The notes under the pieces were generated by a model, which was not told the origin of the DNA, searched no databases, and worked only from the letters and a program-made list of their open reading frames with translations. Positions 35,193-42,787 of a DNA stretch of 64,000 nucleotides are shown one piece after another. Source of the DNA: Trigonopsis variabilis (Eukaryota; Ascomycota; Trigonopsidomycetes; Trigonopsidales; Trigonopsidaceae); NCBI GenBank assembly GCA_003707065.3, contig PPXM03000001.1, positions 1,426,001 to 1,490,000 of the forward strand, written 5' to 3'. The translations under genes and the position numbers were made by a program. Every line of letters begins with the position of its first letter. Positions within the stretch are counted from its first letter, which is position 1.

Positions 35193-35831
35193 TCAGCCCT
35201 CGGTGGCTACGGCCCCATCTGGCTCGTCGTCCTTGATCTTAAGAGTGGGATGACCACCGACCACTCGCTTGCTGAGCCCCGTCCAGATCCAAGACATTGG
35301 CCGTTTGGGAAGACTGATTTCGGCTCGGAATCCGTTGACAAAATGATGATCAGCCAGAACAATTGTATCGACATAGATAGCATATTCCGCAAAGATAGCG
35401 GCAGTTGACCAGAAGGAAAGTTTGCGTAAGCAAGCAATCACTATTCCCGTGACTTCAGATCCCGACAGACAGTGGACATACACCGGGGCGTAGTCTTCGT
35501 TGATGATCGTGGTAAGGACTTGGACCACGTAAGAGTATGAAAGACCCACTCCGCTCTTCTCCTTCTTGTCTTTCTTCTTTTTTTCTTTCGATTTTCCTGA
35601 CGGAGGCAAATGGACCAATTGGATGTTATGTTTCTCGGCATAGGCCACGATCTTGGGTTCTGACAGAGGCTCCGGAGTCAGACTCACAATCATGCGAAGC
35701 TCGAGCCGTTCCAGAAACGTCACATTGCGAGGAACAGGATAAGCTCCTCTATAGAGACCAGGTCCCACCGTACCAAACCGGAGCGGAGGAATAATTGGCC
35801 TCAACAGACTGAGCCCGTCCTTGGAGGACAT
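35193..35831 (-). CDS. OCA6: Oca6-like atypical tyrosine phosphatase, probably inactive
   Basis: A 212-residue single-exon protein of the Siw14/Oca dual-specificity phosphatase-like family. It opens with PPLRFGTVGPGLYRGAYP and LRMIVSLTPEPL, as in Oca6. The P-loop reads HCLSGSEVTG: the Cys is kept, but the Arg of the HCX5R signature is replaced by Thr. The same degenerate loop (HCLNGNGVTG) is known from yeast Oca6. A Lys-rich insertion (KSKEKKKKDKKEKSG) separates the two halves. Oca proteins act together in oxidant-induced cell-cycle arrest and inositol-pyrophosphate signalling. Catalysis by this copy is doubtful. Confidence 0.88.
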   Translation of the reverse strand: MSSKDGLSLLRPIIPPLRFGTVGPGLYRGAYPVPRNVTFLERLELRMIVSLTPEPLSEPKIVAYAEKHNIQLVHLPPSGKSKEKKKKDKKEKSGVGLSYSYVVQVLTTIINEDYAPVYVHCLSGSEVTGIVIACLRKLSFWSTAAIFAEYAIYVDTIVLADHHFVNGFRAEISLPKRPMSWIWTGLSKRVVGGHPTLKIKDDEPDGAVATEG

Positions 35832-36299
35832 GGATGAGGTTGTCAGGAGAGGACCGACAACCGCTACAGGCGATCACGTTCGTGTTTGCAGGGTGGACAA
35901 CACATCTGCTTGCAGACAGTTCAACAAATGACGCTAAAAGACCAACTACACTCACAAGATTCTACGATGTCAGCAGGGAACTAGCTAGTGGAATGACTCC
36001 GCGTTCTTTATGCTCAGGACCGAGGCAACTTCAATGCCGTCTTGCTAGTTGTGAGGGGAGCGTTTCTGCCTAACCAAAGACAGTGAGGAAGGCATTTAGA
36101 AAGGAAGCTAGTCGCTTGCGCTTTGCCTTGACTTTACGTGGTTGGAACGACCGTGCGCTTGGTTGCCAGGGTTGGCTGATTTGACAAACCGGGCCAAAGT
36201 GGGCGCGAGGGTTTGGTGCCAGTCACAGCACGTGCTAGAGAATGGGAATGACGCGCCTAAGCCAAGTCACACTTCTCTAACCTCCAAACATCAAATAAA
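35832..36299. other. OCA6/eL43 divergent promoter region
   Basis: A 468-nt region between divergent starts. It contains the HomolD-type box at 36220 (listed separately) overlapped by a CACGTG at 36226. No second gene was recognised. Confidence 0.5.
36220..36227 (+). promoter_or_regulatory. HomolD-type box CAGTCACA
   Basis: An exact match to the HomolD box, which replaces TATA in fission-yeast ribosomal protein promoters. It lies 73 nt upstream of the eL43 start codon, in the right orientation and distance. The companion HomolE box (ACCCTACCCT) was not seen. Confidence 0.6.
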
Positions 36300-36633
36300 A
36301 TGTGAGTGATGAAACGATGGCGATTTGAACATTTTGAATGGGAGCTAATGAGGTAGGAGCAAGAGGACAAAGAAGGTCGGAATCACTGGAAAGTACGGTG
36401 TTCGTTATGGTTCGTCTCTCCGTCGAGTCAGCCGAAAACTCGAGGTTCAACAACACAGCCGATATGAATGTGTGTTCTGTGGTAAGAAGTCTGTCCGAAG
36501 ACAAGCCACTGGTATCTGGCAATGCAAGTCCTGCCGAAAGACCGTCGCTGGAGGCGCCTATGTTTTGAGCACTCCTGCTGCTGCCACCGTTCGATCCACT
36601 ATTCGACGTTTGCGTGAAATCGCCGAGGTCTAA
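36300..36633 (+). CDS. RPL43: Ribosomal protein eL43 (L43/L37a)
   Basis: Coding exons 36300-36301 and 36357-36633 give 92 residues, the exact yeast length. The 55-nt intron (GTGAGT donor, GCTAATG branch, GTAG acceptor) falls between the second and third bases of the start codon: AT is in exon 1 and G begins exon 2. The product starts [15 protein letters not shown] and carries the C4 zinc site (CVFCGKKS...CKSC) and the C-terminal [12 protein letters not shown]. It is a 60S subunit protein. Promoter: HomolD-type box at 36220 and a pyrimidine-rich leader. Confidence 0.96.
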
Positions 36634-37047
36634 GTGCTTTTTCTTATCTTATGACTCTGGCTTTCTGTACATCAATAAAAATGTCATGCTGAAGTGTTTG
36701 TTGGACTGAACAAAGTTAAACCGTAGATGTTTTGACCTGGTTACGCATGAAGAAGATCTTTCTCGTCTTTTATTTATCCCTTTTTTAACGGTAAAGGCCC
36801 GTTCCTGATTGTAGTATTGTAGGAAGATTTAGATGGCCGGGAGACCTTCGAACAATCTGAATTTAGAGTGGCAAACTTAACATGTCTTCTAAAGCCAGTG
36901 AATGTTCTCGAGATGGTCTGTCCATGGCTGAGACGAGCTGGGACTTATCCGTTCCCGGGATACACCCAGTACTCGTAGGTCATCAGTTGTAGCAAGAGGG
37001 CCAAGGCTGAGACCAACAGATCTCAGACCACTCCAAGTTTAAGAACC
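36634..37047. other. eL43/TWF1 intergenic region
   Basis: A 414-nt tandem gap. An AATAAA-like signal at about 36675 probably ends the eL43 transcript. Nothing else was recognised. Confidence 0.45.
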
Positions 37048-38147
37048 ATGTCAAGTACTTCAGGAATTAAAGGCAAGTTGAACATCAAAGGCTATTTTCA
37101 CTAACATTGTAGCTTCAGAGAGTCTTCTAGACCAATTCCGCCGGTTCCTGACGTCCCAAGACTTGAGGGCCATGACTGTAGGGATTGACAATGGTGAGTG
37201 TTTACACACGACGACGCAGCAGGCTAATAACTATAGAGCTGCTAGTTCCGATGGATACAATTGATAAACAAGGGAATGCTGTTTCTGATATGGACATTGT
37301 CTCCAAGAGCCTGAGTGATTCAAAGGCCTCGTACATCTTATACCGCCACCATGACGACGTTGGTAAAGGAGACAAGCTGTTATTTATCTCCTATGTCCCT
37401 GAAACAGCCAAGGTGCGAGACAAGATGCTTTTCTCTTCTTCTCGATCGGCACTACAGCGGGAATTGGGCTCCGAGATCTTCGCCGATTCCTTATTTGCTA
37501 CATCTATAGCTGAGATCTCGGCCGATGGATGGCTGGCTCACGAGCAGAGCTTGAAAATTGCACCTCCTTTAACTGCCGAAGAGCAGACTAGAAAAGAAGT
37601 CGAAAAGGAGACCACTGCTACTCTTTTACATTCCAGCTCGCCCAACCCGTTTGCTGAGTCTTCGGGAGGACTGTCACTACCGCTGAGTTCGGAAGCCAGA
37701 GACTTACTTAGCAATATGTTGGAGACTCCTGGCGATTTGGTTGTCTTGACAATTGATAAGCACGATGATGTTGAACAAGTCGCGGTTGTCGAGTCACGAA
37801 AAGATGCATCGACCGCTGAATTGGCAGCTGTAATCGGGGATACAAATGCTCGTTATGCCTTCTATGTAAATCGCGACGAAGTGAAAGGTAAGGAGGTCAT
37901 CTTCGCTTATACTTGTCCTCCTCAAACTAGCGTCCGAGAACGAATGGTCCACGCTAGTAATCGGATCGGCGTGCTGAATCGTGCCCAGGAATTAGGCGTC
38001 AAAGTCGATAACAAGATCGAAGGCCAAAGCGGGAGTGAAATAGCTGAGGCCATTGCTGGAGTTCATCACCATCCTAGATCTGCGCAACCTCAAGGAGGAT
38101 TTGGATCAGCAGCATTTGCAAGACCAAAACGCCCAGGAAGACGCTAG
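37048..38147 (+). CDS. TWF1: Twinfilin, actin-monomer-binding protein
   Basis: Exons 37048-37072, 37113-37193 and 37237-38147 give 338 residues. Intron 1 begins with GCAAGT, not GT: only a GC-AG splice joins MSSTSGIK to ASESLLDQFRRFL in frame. Intron 2 is a normal 43-nt GT-AG intron. Two ADF-homology domains are present (about 5-140 and 175-310) with SYVPETAKVRDKMLFSSSRS and YTCPPQTSVRERMVHASNR, and a basic tail HPRSAQPQGG...PKRPGRR. Twinfilin sequesters ADP-actin and caps barbed ends at cortical actin patches. Confidence 0.93.
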
Positions 38148-38504
38148 GGTGCATCTAACAAAGTCTCTTGTCCTCCATTTCCCTTTTAACTAATTTGCAA
38201 GTCTCTTCTAGTTCTTTTTCGACTCCGTAGCTTGCAGACGGCATTCTCCACTCGAAAAGATAATTGTAACTTGCTAAATAACGGCAAATCTCTCCCGGGG
38301 CTTTTGGAAGCCATCCCACCGTCCGGAGGCCTAAACGGGTAATGAATATGTGGAGGCCCGGGGCGCTTAGCTAAGCAGGAATTCCTAATTCGGAACAGGA
38401 CCTGCTCGGACTTCAGCGCGGCGTAGTCAACGAGTTAAATAGACAGGACCCCCTCCAAACCAACATTTCTTCCTTGTCGCTTCCTTAGTTGTCAATTCAT
38501 CGGC
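38148..38504. other. TWF1/SFC1 intergenic region with CCGGGG sites
   Basis: A 357-nt gap. CCGGGG at 38295-38300 and 38358-38363 matches the CreA/Mig1 core SYGGGG upstream of SFC1. Succinate/fumarate carriers of this type are glucose-repressed in yeast and Aspergillus, so the sites make sense, but two GC-rich hexamers are weak evidence. Confidence 0.4.
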
Positions 38505-40041
38505 ATGTCCTCTCAACAAAAGAAAAAACCTGCCACTGCAATCCATCTTGTCGGTACGTTGAATCAATGATTGATCTCATGCGTTTTTCTCTCTTTTTCC
38601 TCAAGGACAGCCTGGATTCCAGGAGATTCGATCTGATCATCCTGCCTTGTTAGTCTCGTGGAAGCACCAATTTGACATTTGGTCTTACCTGATTTGGTCT
38701 TTATTTTGGGATTTCTTAAGGGAAATCAGCCAGATCGACGTTGTTTGCCATCCTTGAGGCCAGGTGGAAATACGAGCATGAGATCGATAATCACACTATG
38801 GTTGGACAACAACTAACAATTAGCTGGTGGTACTGCTGGTCTCATGGAGGCTCTTTGCTGTCATCCTCTCGGTAAGTTTTTTCGAGTTGAAGGGCCCATA
38901 GAAGAAAATCCGAGATTTGAAATCATATAATGGCTTATTTTTAATCAATCATATACTGGTTCAGTGGATTATGTTTGAATTCCATTTCTGCCATATGGAT
39001 CAGCTTTTTTTTTTTGTTGGGAACTCCTTGATCTCTGTGATCGCCGTCACATGCTAACTTGCTCTTCGTTCCAACGATGGGCGCTCCAATCCACTCCTTT
39101 CGTTGACCAGACTAAAGCAGGTCAATGGTTGGAGTGAACGAAGGAGGGTCATTGATGGACCATATCAAATTACAGATACGATTAAAGTCCGTATGCAGCT
39201 TGCTACCCGATCCAATGCTCCTGGTGTCAAACGGTTAGGTTTCTTTGCTACTGCTAAAGATATCGTGCGAAAGGAGACCGTTGTTGGTCTTTACAAAGGT
39301 CTAGGCGCTGTCACTGTTGGTATTATTCCCAAAATGGCCATTCGATTCTCCTCGTTCGAGTTCTACAAGTCCTTCTTCACTAACAAGGATGGCCATATCT
39401 CCCCCGGTGGTATTTTTGTTTCTGGTCTCGGAGCTGGTGTCACTGAAGCCGTTGTCGTTGTCAACCCCGTCGAAGTTGTCAAGATCCGACTTCAGGCCCA
39501 AAGCCACAGTCTCTCCGATCCCTTGTCTCGTCCCAAGTACCGCAACGCTGCCCAGTGTGCCTATACGATTGTGCGTGAAGAAGGCCCTTCGGTCCTCTAC
39601 CGAGGTGTTGTGCTCACTGCCTTGAGACAAGCCACCAACCAGGCTGTCAACTTCACTGTCTTCAACGAATTCAAAGCTTTAGGTCACAAGTACCAACCTC
39701 AATTTGAAGGAAAGGAATTGCCGTCCTATCAGCATCTCATCTTTGGTCTTATCTCCGGTGCCATGGGTCCTTTGGCCAATGCCCCCATCGACACCATCAA
39801 AACTCGAATGCAGAAGGAGACCAACACCGGTAAAGAGTCTGGCATAAAGCGCTTCACTCGTATCTCGGCCTCGTTGTACCGAGAAGGTGGCATCCGTCCC
39901 TTCTACAAGGGTATCACTCCCCGTATCATGAGAGTTGCTCCTGGTCAAGCTGTCACCTTTGCCGTTTACGAAAAGATGCGCACCTTCCTTGAGACTCTAA
40001 CCGCTTCTGATGACATTCTCCGACCTTCATATGAAGAGTAA
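38505..40041 (+). CDS. SFC1: Mitochondrial succinate/fumarate carrier
   Basis: Exons 38505-38553, 38824-38871 and 39176-40041 give 320 residues. The introns (270 and 304 nt) are far longer than any other here. The three carrier signatures are HPLDTIKVRMQ, NPVEVVKIRLQ and APIDTIKTRMQ. The start KKKPATAIHLVAGGTAGL and RATNQAVNFT-like contact segments identify the Sfc1/Acr1 branch among mitochondrial carriers. The protein exchanges cytosolic succinate for mitochondrial fumarate and is needed for growth on ethanol or acetate. Two CCGGGG sites lie upstream. Confidence 0.93.
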
Positions 40042-40606
40042 GAGATGCATCCATTGTACTTTATAATGAGGCAATTGGCATATGACGAATAGGACAACCT
40101 TTTACCAACTTCCTCCGTAGCTCTCTGTCTACCAAACGTTCTCGTCCCAGTTGTCTTGGGCGTGAGTGCCCGTATACGGCCTGCACAGACTCCGTAGCTC
40201 GCGACCTGACCATCGCTAGCCGACAGTCGAGACTAGAGCGCCATGCCAGGCTGACAAAGCGTGACCGGCACGTGATTGCACGATTAGAAGCCGGAATCTC
40301 GGGGAGGCCGGGGCAGCGGAGGTGATGCAGACACAAAGGCAGACAGTTTGTTGGAGCGTAGCCCAACATCCCCAGAGACGAAATGTGGGGGGATCCGCTT
40401 GATCACTAGGCCAAGGAGCATGCCCGGAATCACCCGGTCCAGGTTAGTCACACTAGTTTGCCCTGGATCTGATATCTATAGAAATCACATGGTCGACACA
40501 TCTATTCTCGTTGTGAGGTGCTGGAGCTTAGATACAAAACGTACGGCTGCCTGACGTCCGAGGACAACCAATAAATAATCATGACTAATAGTAATGTACA
40601 AATAGT
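40042..40606. other. SFC1/pinin-like convergent intergenic region
   Basis: A 565-nt gap between convergent genes, unusually wide for a convergent pair in this window. Open frames here are short and motif-free. A CACGTG lies near 40270. No gene was recognised. Confidence 0.45.
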
Positions 40607-41950
40607 CTACAATCGAGCACGTTCCTCGGCAGCGACCAGAGGAAGATCCAAGATATCTCGGCCCTCGGCTAGAGCAGTTTCTATGGCAGCTAGTTCCTTC
40701 CGTTCCGCATCAATTGCGTCTTCGGCACGGTCGAGTCTGTCAAGCTCTTCATCTCGAGCCTCGTCGTCATCGTAATCTCCCCGGGGACGGACTCTAGACA
40801 TGAGGTTTCTGTAGCGCAACTGCTGAGTTTCTCTTAGGTGCTTGAAGAGTCTGTGCTTTGCATTTCTGGCCCGTTCGTCCTCCAGCTCTTTAGCCTTGGA
40901 GTCATTAGGTACGATTTTCCGATCTCTGTTATCAGATCGAGCTGACGGTTTGCGTTGATCGGAGCGATCCCTACCCAGGTTACTCAGCAACGCTCCCATT
41001 AAACGACGGCCTCTTGTCTTTTCTTCGGTCTTGAACTTATTCCTCGCATTTTCGATCTTCTCCTGGTCGACTGAAGTGCGCTTCTCGTCTTTGTCCCCAG
41101 GAACGACCTCGCCTTCTCCCTCCTCAGCCTGTTTTGTTTCACTCTCACCTTCATCTTGTTTCACATCCACTGTAGAGTCCTGTTCAAAATCGTCATATCG
41201 TAAGCGCTCCTCTTTGGCGGGCCTAGGCGCATGCTTTGAAGGCCTCCAGCTCTGGACATTCCTCCCAAGCCCAAGAGTCGGTCCCAGTGGCTCAGGCGAG
41301 CGAACTCTTCCCCGCCCTCCTCGGCGTGATCGTGTCCTTGATCTCGATCGGGATCTCGAATTTGACCTCGATAACGATCGCCCCCGACGGTGATCTTCAG
41401 GAGAGAACGACCGGCTGGAACGCCTCCGACGTCGTGGAGGACCAGGAGACCGTGAAAGTGAACTTTCTCGGCTAGGAGATCTTGAATATGACCGTCCTCT
41501 TGATCGTGATCTCGACAACGACCGTGCAGGCGAAGGTGAATAGACGCGGCGACGGTGATAAGATTCATCAGGAGACCTTGATCTCTCTCTCAACCGGAAA
41601 TTCCTGCCATTATTCTCTCGTCCTCGTGATTGTGACCGCCAATGGTCATTCCAGGTATTCCTCCTCCGACCTTGGTATGAATCTTGATGTCCTGACGACC
41701 GCCGGGGAGATGGTCGTCTCCTGCCTCCCTCGTATCGTGATCTAGGATTATTTTGCTTATATGACCGACTCGGTGACCTCCTCGAGGTACGACCATAATC
41801 TTCTCGGTCAGGACTAGGCGATAGCACTCGACGTCGCTGGGGAGGACTGGGACTGTAATTCCTCTTCCTTCGAGGAGAATCGCTTCCCACGGGAGACAGA
41901 GAACTGTAACGTCGCGTCGGCCTAGATGATTCCTCAGGAATATTTGCCAT
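40607..41950 (-). CDS. RS-rich protein with pinin/SDK/memA-like domain
   Basis: A 447-residue single-exon protein. Residues ~1-235 are an arginine/serine-rich tract with many RS, RSP and RSRSRS runs. A middle acidic region (~250-295) leads into a charged helical C-terminal half. EKTRGRRLMGALLSNLGR near 310-325, followed by KHRLFKHLRETQQLRYRNLM, resembles the RGRRLFGLLMGTL start and downstream helix of the pinin/SDK/memA domain. Pinin is a splicing and exon-junction-associated factor in animals. The RS tract usually follows the domain in animal pinin, whereas here it precedes it. It is divergent from the U2 snRNP gene RDS3 across 145 nt. A nuclear splicing role is inferred. Confidence 0.7.
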   Translation of the reverse strand: MANIPEESSRPTRRYSSLSPVGSDSPRRKRNYSPSPPQRRRVLSPSPDREDYGRTSRRSPSRSYKQNNPRSRYEGGRRRPSPRRSSGHQDSYQGRRRNTWNDHWRSQSRGRENNGRNFRLRERSRSPDESYHRRRVYSPSPARSLSRSRSRGRSYSRSPSRESSLSRSPGPPRRRRRSSRSFSPEDHRRGRSLSRSNSRSRSRSRTRSRRGGRGRVRSPEPLGPTLGLGRNVQSWRPSKHAPRPAKEERLRYDDFEQDSTVDVKQDEGESETKQAEEGEGEVVPGDKDEKRTSVDQEKIENARNKFKTEEKTRGRRLMGALLSNLGRDRSDQRKPSARSDNRDRKIVPNDSKAKELEDERARNAKHRLFKHLRETQQLRYRNLMSRVRPRGDYDDDEARDEELDRLDRAEDAIDAERKELAAIETALAEGRDILDLPLVAAEERARL

Positions 41951-42095
41951 TTGATTGACGCTGCAAACAGATTCCAAGGACGGTGCTTGAGACAAGGTCG
42001 TCGTGGTAGTTCAGTGAGCGTAACGGTTTAGAAGGTTCAAGAGCGCAACCGTACCGTAGCACTAAGGACCGACTTTACTTTCTCAATACTTGATC

Positions 42096-42446
42096 ATGTC
42101 TCGCCACCACCCTGATCTGATTATGTGCTCTAAGCAGCCTGGCATCTCCATCGGACGATTGTGTGAGAAGTGTGACGGCAAATGCCCGGTATGTGATAGT
42201 TACGTCCGACCAACGACTCTGGTTCGAATCTGTGATGAATGTGCGTTTGGCAACAATGCTGGAAGGTGTGTTATTTGTGGAGGGCAAGGGATTTCCGATG
42301 CATTCTACTGCTTTGAATGTACTCGGCTGGAAAAAGATCGAGATGGGTGCCCGAAGATCATCAACTTGGGCTCCTCGAGAAGCGATGCATGGTTTGAAAA
42401 ACGGAAGAACCGTCAACAGGCTGCAAGTTTCGCGTTTACATTCTGA
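42096..42446 (+). CDS. RDS3: U2 snRNP SF3b subunit Rds3 (PHF5A)
   Basis: A 116-residue single-exon protein, close to the family's ~110. It starts [16 protein letters not shown] and has the full set of CXXC pairs ([25 protein letters not shown]) forming the three-zinc trefoil knot. Rds3 is a small core subunit of SF3b and sits by the branch-point adenosine pocket. It shares a short divergent promoter with the RS/pinin-like gene. Confidence 0.97.
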   Translation: MSRHHPDLIMCSKQPGISIGRLCEKCDGKCPVCDSYVRPTTLVRICDECAFGNNAGRCVICGGQGISDAFYCFECTRLEKDRDGCPKIINLGSSRSDAWFEKRKNRQQAASFAFTF

Positions 42447-42787
42447 GTAATGAGAGAGATTTTATTTTCATGTACTTATATCTTACTGTCAAGTCGGTAT
42501 GTCGCTTTGACCATCGTTATGGCTCTTTTCTTCTTATATGCCTCTTCGACCTTTTAGTACTCAAAGGGAAAGAATACATTGAAAGGGAAAGATGTCTAGC
42601 CCCTTATTTGTATCGACTGTGGCTTCGGTTGATTTGAAGTCAAGTCCAGTCGACCTTCTACAGTTTCTACGGCGCCTCCAAGGTTGCTAGGCTTGTATGT
42701 CTAAAAAGAATGATCATTTGTATATCATCAGCATTCGTAGAAAGGCTTAGAAACACAGATATGCCTTTCTTCCCATTGCAAAACAAT
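42447..42787. other. RDS3/Sec7-GEF convergent intergenic region
   Basis: A 341-nt gap between stop codons of convergent genes. No feature was recognised. Confidence 0.45.

Noticed and set aside
41161-41796. Antisense open frames over the RS tract
   Set aside because: Arginine/serine codon runs create long open shadow frames on both strands; only the minus-strand RS/pinin frame has a coherent domain.
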